Source: Flammeovirgaceae bacterium SG7u.111 (GTDB lineage: Bacteria; Bacteroidota; Bacteroidia; Cytophagales; Flammeovirgaceae). Taken from it: a stretch of 64,000 bases of DNA. This document shows positions 9,090-20,209 of this stretch, in pieces. The DNA lies in assembly GCA_034044135.1 (NCBI GenBank), contig CP139021.1, positions 4,665,635-4,729,634 of the forward strand, in the 5' to 3' direction. Both the position numbers and the translations under genes were made by a program. Under the pieces are notes generated by a model. It was not told the DNA's origin and made no database searches. It saw nothing but the letters and a program-made list of their open reading frames with translations. Position 1 is the stretch's first letter. Every line of letters starts with the position of its first letter.

Positions 9090-12000
9090 CTAGAAGTCAA
9101 CCTGGATACCCATCATTATCTTCCTTGTTACAGGGTAGCTACCTTTGTCAATACCCCTTGTAGAAACACCATTTCCACCTACTTCAGGATCGTACCCTTC
9201 GTAGTCAGTGAAAGTGAATAAATTTTGAGCATTGGCATAAACCCTCAACCTGTCAATCTTGTTGTTGAACATGGCTTTAGGAAAGCTATAGCCTAACGAA
9301 ATCGTACGAACTCTTAAGAAGCTACCTTCTTCTAAAAAGAAATCTGACCTTGAACGGAAGTTATCGTGTTCAGAGTTTTGCCTTGCAGCCATAACATCAG
9401 AATCTGAATTGGCCTCGGTCCACATGTAGTACAAGTCTTTATGCCTCTTCATACTATATGCAAACAATTTAGATCCATTAAATACTTTATTTCCATGAGA
9501 GTAGAAGAAGTGTACATTGAAATCAAATCCTTTGTAATCTGCTCCTAATTTTAAACCTGCTTCAAATTTCGGCATTCCCGAACCTTGATACACCCTATCT
9601 TCGTCATTGATCTGACCATCAGTAGCATCTGGAATGCCGTCACCGTCAGTATCTACAGTAAGTTGGTCAATGTATTTCAAATCACCTAAGCGAGCGTTTG
9701 GCATGTATTCTTTTACAGCAGCAAGCTCATCCTCCGTTTTAATAATTCCATCGGTAGGAATAAGGAAGAATGCACCCGCCTCGTAGCCTGGTCTCATGTA
9801 CGTAGTGATATCTTGTTGATTAGCTCTCCAGTTACCCGGCTTACTATCAGTTAATGGAATACTCTCCAAACCAGCTAAATCAGTAATTTCATTTTGATTA
9901 GCAGTAAACACACCGGTTACGTTCCAATTCAACCCAGAACTTGACGTATGTCTATAGTTTGCCGAAAGTTCAATACCTTGGTTAACCATATTACCAATGT
10001 TCGAAACCTTAGACTTATAATCACTATTCCAGTCATTTGGAACATTTGTTCCGGTAGAGGCTGGTAGCAATACATCCAAGAGCATGTCTTTCTTGTCGTT
10101 TTTATATACATCGGCAGTAAAACTCAATTTCCCACTGAACATAGAGAGATCGACACCAATGTTTCTTGAAATATTTGATTCCCAACCAATAAGAGGGTTT
10201 GCATAACCACGCTGAATAGCGCCTGATACCAACTCGTCAGAACCTTCAGGTCCCCACACATAATCGATATTTGCATCTATGAAGCCCTCGTACAAATAAT
10301 TAGGAATACCTTCGTTACCAACTTCTGCATAACTACCCCTCAGCTTCAAGCTTTCAATTGCATCTACACCTTGTAAAAATGCTTCTTCACTGATATTCCA
10401 ACCAACAGAAACACCTGGGAAGGTTCCATATCGATTAGATTCTCCAAATTTAGAGGAGCCATCATGTCTGATACTTGCTGAAAATAGGTACTTGTCTTTG
10501 AAACTATATTGAACTCTTGCCAACTTACCAATCAAAACATTTGTCGTATTATAACCATTGAGCCTAGTCAATTCACTACCTCCGTTGAATACTTGAACAT
10601 CGTTGCTGATAAAGTTTCTCTTTTCAGTAGTTACTTCTTTAAATTCAGTATTCTCGTATGTATAACCTGCTAGTAAAGAGACATTGTGTGAGCCAAATTT
10701 CTTCTCGTACCTCAAAACATTTTCAAGTGTTCTTTTAGTTTGATACCTAAAATCTTCCTGCAAAATTGCATCTTTGCGGCTACCTAGCTCATTAAGCGTC
10801 CCATCTTCTGCATAAACCAAATACTGTGGTCTCCAAAAGTTTCTTTGATAGTTGTACTTGTTCAGACCAAAATTCACTTGATAAGTTAATCCATCAATGA
10901 TTTCGTATTTCAAGTTACCAGCAATATTGTAGCTATTTTCATCACGTACATCCGTCTGGTCAAGCAATTGAGAGAAATAACCTACATGATCTGGGTTATT
11001 GCCAGGAATGATCACCTCACTACCATTTTGTTCTAAATCTCCTAGCGGCTTACGATATGGACCTTGGAAAATTGCAAACTCGTACAAGCCCCATGGTTCC
11101 TGATCTTTTTGAGTAGCCTGAATCCCTACACTGGCAAAAGCCTCAAATTTTCCTTTTTTGAATGTGGCATTACCTCTTGTAGAAAACCTTTCATACCCAG
11201 ATTGGATTAGAATACCGTCCTGATTAAAGTAGTTGGTATTTACACTAAACTTAAGGTTATCCTGACCTCCAGATAGTGTCAAGTTATGGCTTTGGATTGC
11301 AGCATTGTCGTTTACAATAGAACCTACGAAGTCGGTATTATAATCCAATGCATCCGGATTGTAGAACAAAATTGAAGAATTACCTCCTTCGGCTCTGTTT
11401 ACCATTTCATCTACATACAAATGCTCTTCGGTATTCATTAGAGGAGTACCCGAAGTGATGTTCTGTATACCATAGTAAGAAGAAAAGCTTACTTTAGTTT
11501 TTCCTACTTCACCTCTTTTGGTTGTGATTAAAATCACACCGTTCGATGCTCTAGTACCATAAACAGCAGCCGCTGCTCCATCTTTCAAGATATCTACAGT
11601 TGCAATGTCTTCCGAAGCAATGTTAGGGTTTCCTTGGTAAGGAATGCCATCCACTACATAAAGCGGAGATGAAGAACCAGAGATTGATCCCAAACCTCTA
11701 ATTTGGATGTTTGCCTGATCACCTGGGCGACCACTGCTTTCTGTCACACTTACGCCAGCCATCTGACCTTGAAGTGATTTGGTAAAGTCAGAGGCAACTA
11801 CACGGGTCATTTCTTCAGCCTTAATAGAGGATACCGCACCTGTTACTTCCTTTTTCTTTTGAGTACCATAACCAATAACCACTACCTCTTCTAGTTGCTG
11901 GATATCTTCTTCGAGTGTAATTGTAAAAACAGTTTGCCCTTCTATTGCTACTTCTTGGGCTATAAAACCTATAAAACTAAAAACCAGAAGGTTGTTTCCA

Positions 12001-12209
12001 TCTTCTACGTTTACACTGAACTTACCGTCAATGTCCGTAACTGTACCTTTATCTGTTCCTTTTATGATTACACTAACTCCTGGGAGGGGATCACCAGCAT
12101 TATCGGTGACTGTTCCTGAGATAGGGGTTTGCGCAGCGGCAAGAAACCCAAACAAGATGAGCTGAAAAGATAGAACCCACCTTTTCCATTTTGTAGTTGC
12201 TTTTTTCAT
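9090..12209 (-). CDS. SusC/RagA-family TonB-dependent outer-membrane transporter (locus 1)
   Basis: 1039 residues. Signal peptide (AAAQTPISG), then a carboxypeptidase-regulatory-like domain (ISGTVTDNAGDPLPGVSVIIKG), the SusC signature and TonB-box-like segment (LEEVVVIGYGTQKKKEVTGAVSS), a plug domain (SPLYVVDGIP) and a 22-strand type barrel ending IMMGIQVDF. It imports oligosaccharides using energy from TonB. First gene of the locus-1 operon. No anti-sigma factor or hybrid sensor lies directly upstream; the nearest candidate regulator is the TPR-LuxR gene at the other end of the locus. Confidence 0.95.
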   Translation of the reverse strand: MKKATTKWKRWVLSFQLILFGFLAAAQTPISGTVTDNAGDPLPGVSVIIKGTDKGTVTDIDGKFSVNVEDGNNLLVFSFIGFIAQEVAIEGQTVFTITLEEDIQQLEEVVVIGYGTQKKKEVTGAVSSIKAEEMTRVVASDFTKSLQGQMAGVSVTESSGRPGDQANIQIRGLGSISGSSSPLYVVDGIPYQGNPNIASEDIATVDILKDGAAAAVYGTRASNGVILITTKRGEVGKTKVSFSSYYGIQNITSGTPLMNTEEHLYVDEMVNRAEGGNSSILFYNPDALDYNTDFVGSIVNDNAAIQSHNLTLSGGQDNLKFSVNTNYFNQDGILIQSGYERFSTRGNATFKKGKFEAFASVGIQATQKDQEPWGLYEFAIFQGPYRKPLGDLEQNGSEVIIPGNNPDHVGYFSQLLDQTDVRDENSYNIAGNLKYEIIDGLTYQVNFGLNKYNYQRNFWRPQYLVYAEDGTLNELGSRKDAILQEDFRYQTKRTLENVLRYEKKFGSHNVSLLAGYTYENTEFKEVTTEKRNFISNDVQVFNGGSELTRLNGYNTTNVLIGKLARVQYSFKDKYLFSASIRHDGSSKFGESNRYGTFPGVSVGWNISEEAFLQGVDAIESLKLRGSYAEVGNEGIPNYLYEGFIDANIDYVWGPEGSDELVSGAIQRGYANPLIGWESNISRNIGVDLSMFSGKLSFTADVYKNDKKDMLLDVLLPASTGTNVPNDWNSDYKSKVSNIGNMVNQGIELSANYRHTSSSGLNWNVTGVFTANQNEITDLAGLESIPLTDSKPGNWRANQQDITTYMRPGYEAGAFFLIPTDGIIKTEDELAAVKEYMPNARLGDLKYIDQLTVDTDGDGIPDATDGQINDEDRVYQGSGMPKFEAGLKLGADYKGFDFNVHFFYSHGNKVFNGSKLFAYSMKRHKDLYYMWTEANSDSDVMAARQNSEHDNFRSRSDFFLEEGSFLRVRTISLGYSFPKAMFNNKIDRLRVYANAQNLFTFTDYEGYDPEVGGNGVSTRGIDKGSYPVTRKIMMGIQVDF

Positions 12210-12561
12210 TTAATCATATTTAATGTTTAAGAAAAATCATTTGCTTATCCCGATATCGGTATCGTTACCGAAATAAGAAAGCCACTAAACTTTTAGCGTG
12301 ATACAATTATGCGGCTATAACCCACCCAAGTCAAGTAACTTTACTGAACTTAAACTGAACTGAACCTTAACAATAAGTCAACAATAGCCCTTAATTGAAC
12401 TTAAATAAGGTTTTTCAAAAATCAAGTCTTGACAAATCGAGAAACCATCTAACAAGTATGACCAAATGGCTTTACACAAAAAAAGCCTTGCCACATACGT
12501 GGCAAGGCTTCAAAATCTATTACAATAACATACTTTAGTATATCTATGCTTTTTTTATCAT
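12210..12561. other. Intergenic region upstream of susC, locus 1
   Basis: The 352 bases hold no open frame that looks real. A partly self-complementary stretch (CCGATATCGGTATCGTTACCG, about 12249-12269) lies 40-60 bases upstream of the susC start and could be an operator. The strong terminator at 12483-12510 serves the permease gene beyond. No clear TAnnTTTG promoter box was found. Confidence 0.4.
12483..12510 (-). terminator. Rho-independent terminator after the ABC permease gene
   Basis: A perfect 12-bp stem AAGCCTTGCCAC / GTGGCAAGGCTT with a 4-base loop. The run of As on its left reads as Us on the minus-strand transcript. It lies 52 bases past the permease stop and shields the susC promoter from read-through. 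Confidence 0.9.
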
Positions 12562-14949
12562 TTATTCATCTTTCAGAGACTTCACAGGGTTCGCCGTAGC
12601 CGCTTTAATTGTGTGGTAACTTACGGTGAGAAACGTGATAAGAATGGTAAGAAATGCTGAGGCAACAAAAGTTGTCCATTTGATTTCGGTTTGGTAGGCA
12701 AATGCCTGAAGCCAGTCGCTCATAAAGTACCATGAAACAGGGAAAGAAATCAAAATTGCGACCCCAATGAGGTAAATAAAATCTTTGGATATGAGCACAA
12801 CGATGCTCGGCACACTCGCACCTATCACTTTCCTTATCCCAATCTCTTTGGTGCGCTGCTCAGCTGAGAATGATGCCAAGCCTAGCAAGCCCAAGCAGGC
12901 GATAAGGATCGTTAGCCCTGAAAAAGTAGTAAAGATCGTCCCTCTTCGTGCATCTTCCTCATAAGCATCGGCAAAGTTTTGGTCGAGGAAATCATATTCA
13001 AAGGGACGGGTTGGGAATACTTCGCCCCAAGCACTTTTTATCAGGTCTACCGTTTCCCTAATATCCCCTGTGTTCATCTTTATATGCACTACCCTATCGT
13101 TAGTGCCATACATCAAAATCATTGGCTCAATTTTGCTATGCAGCGATTGCTGGTGAAAATCTTTGATCACCCCTACTACTTCGGCATACTGAGGTTCTTC
13201 GTCCTCTTCTCCCCTTCCTCCTAACTGCACTTTCTTGCCCAGTGGCTCTTCCCAACTCATCCGGCGAGCCGTCTCCTCATTTATCAACACACTGTTAAGC
13301 GTATCCGCAGGATAATCTAGGGAAAAACCTCTTCCTTCCACCAGCTCCATCCCCATGGTGTTCAGGAAATTATGATCTATCCTAAAAGGTCGGAAGGCTT
13401 TTTCTTCCATTCCCGTAGCCGTTTCCACCGTAAAAATCTGCCTACCCCCTATCGAACTCGTCCGCCCCCAAGCTGTAGCAGCATTTATAATTTCCTCATT
13501 TTGGATAAGTTTATTTCTAAGCACCGAAAATTTCGCCCGCTCTTCCTGCTCCCTTGGCAGGGAAACTGTCATTACCTGCTCTTTGTCATAACCCAGGTCT
13601 TTATCTTGCATAAAACTGAGCTGATCGAACACAATCCAGGTACAAATTAGCATGAACATAGAAATAGAAAATTGCAGCACAACCAACACCTTTCTGAATA
13701 GTGCATTATTTTTTCCTGAAACCACTTTTCCTTTCAGTACCATAATGGGTTGAAATTTCGAAAGCACCAAGGCTGGGTAGCTTCCACCGAGCAATCCGGT
13801 AATAAGCGTAATGAGCAAAAGGACTATTAGCACCATTGGACTACCGAGCACTTCCATCCCAATTTGTTTTCCTGCTACATCGTTAAAAAACGGCAGCAAC
13901 GACACTACCACTAGCAGGCTCAGCAACAATGCCACAAAAGACAATACAATAGACTCGGTGAGGAACTGGGCGATGAGCTGGCCTCTCCTAGACCCCATCA
14001 CCTTCCTTACCCCAACTTCTTTCGCCCTACTGGCAGAACGAGCCGTAGCCAAATTCATATAATTGATGCCCGCTATCACCAGCATAAATACCGCCACTAT
14101 CGCCATTATATATACATACAAGATATTGCCCCCATTTTCCCCTTCCATGTTCGAATACAAATGGATGCTAGCCAAAGGCTGCAAATCGTATTGGATATCG
14201 ATATTCATCCGCTTAAAAATCTCTGCCATGTATTTCTCGTACATCTCGGGCAAGAGTGATTTGAGTTCGGCGGCTTTCTCGGGTGTGGGAATGACCAAGT
14301 AAGTGCTCAAATAAAAGCTTCCCCAGTTATCTGATGTTTTTTGGTCATCGTTGAGCGACATTAACGCGGCAAAATCGATGTGGGAGTTGCGAGGGACATC
14401 TTCCACTACCCCAGTTACCTTCAGCGAAGTATTATCTTGCATAGAAAGAATTTTCCCAACCGGGCTTTCACTCCCAAAATATTTCGCAGCCACTTCCTCT
14501 GTAAGCACAATCGAATTGGGCTCGCCTAGCGCTGTAGCGGGATCGCCTTCAATTAGCTTAAAATCAAAAACCTCAAAAATGGTAGAATCAACAGCTATCA
14601 CATCCTCTTGATAGAGACGAGTATCGCCATTTTGGAATAAAACCCTCCCCATTCCAAAAAACCGCACATAATTTTCCACCAATGGGTAGTCTTCCATCAA
14701 TTGCGGTCCGGTAGGCGCTTGGGTAGATCCCCAGCTAAAAGACTTATCGGGTTCGGAAATATGGGAGACTACACGATAGATTTTCTCATGGTTTCCATGG
14801 AATCGGTCGAAACTCACTTCATCGAGCACATAAAAGAAAAGCAAGGTACTCGAGGCAATTCCGATAGTAAGCCCAATCAGGTTGATCGCGCTGTAAGCCT
14901 TGTTTTTCAACAGCGAGCGGATAGCAGTTTTTAGGAGGTTTTTAAACAT
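12562..14949 (-). CDS. MacB/FtsX-type ABC transporter permease
   Basis: 795 residues from the ATG at 14949 (MFKNLLKTAIRSLLKNK), the usual start for this family; an upstream in-frame ATG at 15075 would add 42 unlike residues. The order is a first membrane helix (NLIGLTIGIASSTLLFFYV), a periplasmic MacB-PCD domain, three-helix FtsX block (YIMAIVAVFMLVIAGINYMN, with ATARSASRAKEVGVRKVMGS), a second MacB-PCD domain and a second FtsX block with SAEQRTKEIGIRKVIGAS. Large twin-FtsX permeases of this kind are very frequent in Cytophagales and work with a separate ATPase as mechanotransmission or efflux complexes. No ATPase gene is adjacent. The substrate is unknown. Confidence 0.88.
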   Translation of the reverse strand: MFKNLLKTAIRSLLKNKAYSAINLIGLTIGIASSTLLFFYVLDEVSFDRFHGNHEKIYRVVSHISEPDKSFSWGSTQAPTGPQLMEDYPLVENYVRFFGMGRVLFQNGDTRLYQEDVIAVDSTIFEVFDFKLIEGDPATALGEPNSIVLTEEVAAKYFGSESPVGKILSMQDNTSLKVTGVVEDVPRNSHIDFAALMSLNDDQKTSDNWGSFYLSTYLVIPTPEKAAELKSLLPEMYEKYMAEIFKRMNIDIQYDLQPLASIHLYSNMEGENGGNILYVYIMAIVAVFMLVIAGINYMNLATARSASRAKEVGVRKVMGSRRGQLIAQFLTESIVLSFVALLLSLLVVVSLLPFFNDVAGKQIGMEVLGSPMVLIVLLLITLITGLLGGSYPALVLSKFQPIMVLKGKVVSGKNNALFRKVLVVLQFSISMFMLICTWIVFDQLSFMQDKDLGYDKEQVMTVSLPREQEERAKFSVLRNKLIQNEEIINAATAWGRTSSIGGRQIFTVETATGMEEKAFRPFRIDHNFLNTMGMELVEGRGFSLDYPADTLNSVLINEETARRMSWEEPLGKKVQLGGRGEEDEEPQYAEVVGVIKDFHQQSLHSKIEPMILMYGTNDRVVHIKMNTGDIRETVDLIKSAWGEVFPTRPFEYDFLDQNFADAYEEDARRGTIFTTFSGLTILIACLGLLGLASFSAEQRTKEIGIRKVIGASVPSIVVLISKDFIYLIGVAILISFPVSWYFMSDWLQAFAYQTEIKWTTFVASAFLTILITFLTVSYHTIKAATANPVKSLKDE

Positions 14950-15080
14950 ATTCGTAGGTTTTTCTAGTATAGAGCCAAACCTACGATTCTTGTCGTAATA
15001 ATTCACACCCTTTTTTACCAACGGGGAAATGAGTGTGTAAAAGGGGCAGGAAATCGAGTTGAAACCAAAAGGCATAAAAA

Positions 15081-15105
15081 AAGGTCTTTAGAGACTAAAG
15101 ACCTT
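15081..15105 (-). terminator. Terminator after tRNA-His
   Basis: An 11-bp perfect stem AAGGTCTTTAG / CTAAAGACCTT with a 3-base loop; the A-run at 15075-15080 gives Us on the minus strand. It lies 45 bases past the tRNA 3' end. Confidence 0.85.
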
Positions 15106-15149
15106 CAAATCGGTAACCAATATTAATAATAAATAAAGGAGAGTAAAAG

Positions 15150-15224
15150 GGCGGATAATGGGACTCGAACCCACGACCAACGGTACCACAAACCGCTACT
15201 CTAACCAGCTGAGCTATATCCGCC
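15150..15224 (-). tRNA. tRNA-His (anticodon GTG)
   Basis: The minus strand starts GGCGGATATAGCTCAG and folds as a full cloverleaf. The anticodon loop is TTGTGGT, closed by GCGGT/ACCGT, giving GTG for His. The T-arm contains GTGGGTTCGAGTCCC. The extra G at the 5' end (15224) opposite C73 (15150) is the G-1 identity element of tRNA-His. The CCA end is not encoded (C then TT follows). It lies downstream of pyrC and may be cotranscribed with it. Confidence 0.95.
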
Positions 15225-15270
15225 GTTTTGGGAGTGCAAATCTAAATAAAGATTCTATTTTGCCAAATAT

Positions 15271-16608
15271 TTATCTCAAAAATCTTAATCTTTTTCCTTT
15301 CACATGCTCATCGAACTCACCTTTTTCATAGACCAAGTGCCCAGAAACTATCGTATGTGTTACGCTAGAAGAGAATTCATAACCTTCAAAGGGAGACCAA
15401 GCGCATTTTTGGTAAATGTTTTCAGGTTTTACTGTATAAGGCTTTTCGGGGTCAATTAATACCAAATCGGCCCAGTAGCCTTCCCTTATATATCCCCTAT
15501 CTTCTATTTGGAAACACTTTGCAGGTGCATGGCACATTTTTTCCACCACTTTTTCCATACTAATTTTACCTTGCTTATAAAACTCGACCATCAGGTTGAG
15601 GCTGTGCTGCACCAAAGGCAAGCCCGAAGGCGCATTCCAATAGTTATTGTCTTTCTCTTCTTTGGTATGAGGAGCGTGGTCTGTGGCAATAATATCCAAC
15701 CTATCGTCCAACAAAGCTTCCAATAATTTTTCCTTATTAGATGCTTCTTTAATAGCAGGGTTACATTTTATAAGTGTCCCCAATCGCTCATAATCCGTCT
15801 TATCGAACCAAAGATGATGCACACAAACCTCTGCGGTAATTTTCTTTTCTTCGAGCGGAAGTTCATTGCTGAATAGCTCCAATTCCTTCGCTGTACTTAT
15901 GTGCAAAATATGTAGTCGAGTTCCGTGCTTCTTAGCCAGTTCTACCGCCATAGAAGAAGATTTGTAGCAAGCCTCTACGCTACGAATATCCGGATGATAA
16001 CTGATCGGCATGTCATCCCCATATTTTTCTTTATAGATAGCAGAGTTTTCCCTGATAGTCGCCTCATCCTCGCAGTGTGTGGCAATAAGCATAGTACTAC
16101 GCTTGAAAAGGTTTTCCAGCACCTCTTTATCATCCACCAACATATTTCCCGTAGAAGAACCCATGAACACCTTCAGCCCACATACCCTTTTAGGGTCTGT
16201 TTTGAGCGCCTCTTCCAAATTATCGTTCGAAACCCCCATAAAAAAGGAGTAGTTCGCCAAAGAAACATCAGCCGCCCTACTGTATTTTTCTTCCAACAAT
16301 TCCTGAGTTAGCGCTTGAGGAACCGTATTGGGCATTTCCATAAAAGTAGTAGTCCCACCCGCCACGGCAGCCTTTGCTTCGGTATATATTTCAGCTTTGT
16401 GGGTAAGACCCGGCTCTCTAAAATGCACTTGGTCGTCTATTACCCCCGGCATCAAAAACTTGCCGGCAGCATCTATTTCTATTTCTGCATTAACCCCTTC
16501 TAGCACTTTATCAATTTTCTCTATAAAACCATCTTTTACCAACACGTCCTTTTCTTCGATGGCACCTTCATTTACCACACGGGCATTTCTAATCAGTATG
16601 GATTTCAT
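15271..16608 (-). CDS. pyrC: Dihydroorotase
   Basis: 445 residues. It closes or opens the dihydroorotate ring in de novo pyrimidine synthesis (carbamoyl-aspartate to dihydroorotate), in the cytoplasm. Amidohydrolase features: DDQVHFREPG with metal ligands His62 and the substrate-binding Arg64; Lys146 in CGLKVFMGSSTGNM is the expected carbamylated lysine; His178 (ATHCED), His233/His236 (LHILHIST) and Asp310 (ATDHAPHTKEEK). Length and motifs fit the type I bacterial enzyme. It stands alone apart from the tRNA downstream; no other pyr genes are nearby. Confidence 0.95.
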   Translation of the reverse strand: MKSILIRNARVVNEGAIEEKDVLVKDGFIEKIDKVLEGVNAEIEIDAAGKFLMPGVIDDQVHFREPGLTHKAEIYTEAKAAVAGGTTTFMEMPNTVPQALTQELLEEKYSRAADVSLANYSFFMGVSNDNLEEALKTDPKRVCGLKVFMGSSTGNMLVDDKEVLENLFKRSTMLIATHCEDEATIRENSAIYKEKYGDDMPISYHPDIRSVEACYKSSSMAVELAKKHGTRLHILHISTAKELELFSNELPLEEKKITAEVCVHHLWFDKTDYERLGTLIKCNPAIKEASNKEKLLEALLDDRLDIIATDHAPHTKEEKDNNYWNAPSGLPLVQHSLNLMVEFYKQGKISMEKVVEKMCHAPAKCFQIEDRGYIREGYWADLVLIDPEKPYTVKPENIYQKCAWSPFEGYEFSSSVTHTIVSGHLVYEKGEFDEHVKGKRLRFLR

Positions 16609-16689
16609 ATTTTTTACTTTTTTTGAATGTTCAACTCCTCCAACACAATTCTTTTACACTGGATATATTAAGGGCGGAAAGGTACAAAA

Positions 16690-16717
16690 AAAGCCTCGGT
16701 GTTTCCACCGAGGCTTT
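16690..16717 (-). terminator. Terminator after the KTSC-like gene
   Basis: A perfect 12-bp stem AAAGCCTCGGTG / CACCGAGGCTTT with a TTTC loop, flanked by an A-run (16686-16692) that reads as Us on the minus strand. It lies 41 bases past the stop of the gene at 16758, which supports that gene being real. Confidence 0.88.
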
Positions 16718-16757
16718 CTCAGAATTTTATAAAAACTTAAGTATCTTTTATCTTTTT

Positions 16758-17051
16758 CTATACAAATAAAAACGTGAACAGACGCTGTAATACAGATGGG
16801 GTCTTATCGGTCACATTCAGTAACCCTTCTTCTCTTTTTGTACTCACCAAACTAATAAGTGCATGACCCGCCGAATCTGAAGATATAATGGAGTTAAAAT
16901 CATCGAAAGTAATATTATGATACCTTCTGGTCTGTCCCTTTTTCTTTCCGCTTTTATATTTCACATCGAGCTTGAATGTCTCGTGGTCATAAATCATATA
17001 CTCAACCAGACTCGAATTCGGAATAAACTTTTCTTTTAAAATCTGCCTCAT
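16758..17051 (-). CDS. Small KTSC-domain-like protein
   Basis: 97 residues. The segment FIPNSSLVEYMIYDHETFKL continues into a short basic loop and YHNITFDDFNSIISSDSAGHAL. The order of S-S, YD, VxYxSG, a VP-like position and S-x-G resembles the KTSC domain, a small fold of unclear function often found beside nucleic-acid genes. No membrane segment is visible. A strong terminator follows. It is divergent from ligA, with 422 bases between. Family assignment is by eye and moderate. Confidence 0.6.
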   Translation of the reverse strand: MRQILKEKFIPNSSLVEYMIYDHETFKLDVKYKSGKKKGQTRRYHNITFDDFNSIISSDSAGHALISLVSTKREEGLLNVTDKTPSVLQRLFTFLFV

Positions 17052-19522
<2,471 letters not shown>

Positions 19523-19534
19523 GAAGCTGTTTCT

Positions 19535-19564
19535 ATGTAAAAATGATTTTTGTGTTTTTTACAT
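19535..19564 (+). terminator. Weak hairpin after ligA
   Basis: ATGTAAAAA pairs with TTTTTACAT across a 12-base loop, 13 bases after the ligA stop. The stem is AT-rich, so it is only a possible terminator. Confidence 0.4.
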
Positions 19565-19663
19565 GAAAGCCGAACGCCAGCACATCGTTTTCCGTTCAAA
19601 ATGATTGATGGGACGTGAGAAGTTGGATAATACCATTCTTTTTTACCTTAACAACAGAAAAAA

Positions 19664-20131
19664 ATGATAGAGTGGGTAACAGTCATCACCTTGGTTCTTT
19701 TTGGACTGGTGCTGCTTATTTTAGAATTGATTTTTATTCCCGGCACTACCGTTATTGGTTTTGTAGGATTGGTCAGTGGAGGTTATGGCGTTTACCTTGG
19801 CTACGATTATTTTGGAACGACAACCGGCACTATGATTTTAGCAGGAAGCATTGCTATTTCCATGGTCGGTTTTTATTTTAGTTTCAAATCAGGAACATGG
19901 CACAAGTTCGCCCTCAATCAAGTAATTTCCTCTCGGGTAAACGAAGACAGTGAGCCAGTGATTATTGGGGACGAAGGCAAAGCTATTTCTGCTTTGAGGC
20001 CCTTTGGGTCAGCGGATTTCGGGACTATTACCAAAGAAGTAAGAACCATTGGCGATTATGTAGACAAAGGTGCGAAAATAAAAGTGATACAGGTAAATGG
20101 CCCAAACATCATTGTAGAACCTGTAAAATAA
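19664..20131 (+). CDS. NfeD-like membrane protein
   Basis: 155 residues. About three membrane helices occupy residues 5-75 (VTVITLVLFGLVLLILELIF, TVIGFVGLVSGGYGVYLG, MILAGSIAISMVGFYFSF). The C-terminal about 60 residues (GDEGKAISALRPFGSADFG ... VDKGAKIKVIQVNGPNIIVEP) form the OB fold typical of NfeD. Such proteins usually pair with an SPFH/stomatin partner that shapes membrane microdomains, but no partner is adjacent here. A terminator follows. Confidence 0.85.
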   Translation: MIEWVTVITLVLFGLVLLILELIFIPGTTVIGFVGLVSGGYGVYLGYDYFGTTTGTMILAGSIAISMVGFYFSFKSGTWHKFALNQVISSRVNEDSEPVIIGDEGKAISALRPFGSADFGTITKEVRTIGDYVDKGAKIKVIQVNGPNIIVEPVK

Positions 20132-20201
20132 CACAAGAGGCTGCACTTATCAGCCTCTTGTGAAAAACGTTATCAACCCCATGCAACCACATGGGGTTTT
20201 T
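20132..20201 (+). terminator. Two tandem hairpins after the NfeD-like gene
   Basis: The first hairpin has a 12-bp stem CACAAGAGGCTG / CAGCCTCTTGTG (20132-20162) without a T-run. The second (20175-20198) is AACCCCATG / CATGGGGTT, followed by Ts, a standard rho-independent terminator for the plus strand. The caspase gene ends only 9 bases away on the other strand, so the pair may serve both. Confidence 0.75.
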
Positions 20202-20209
20202 CATGCTTA

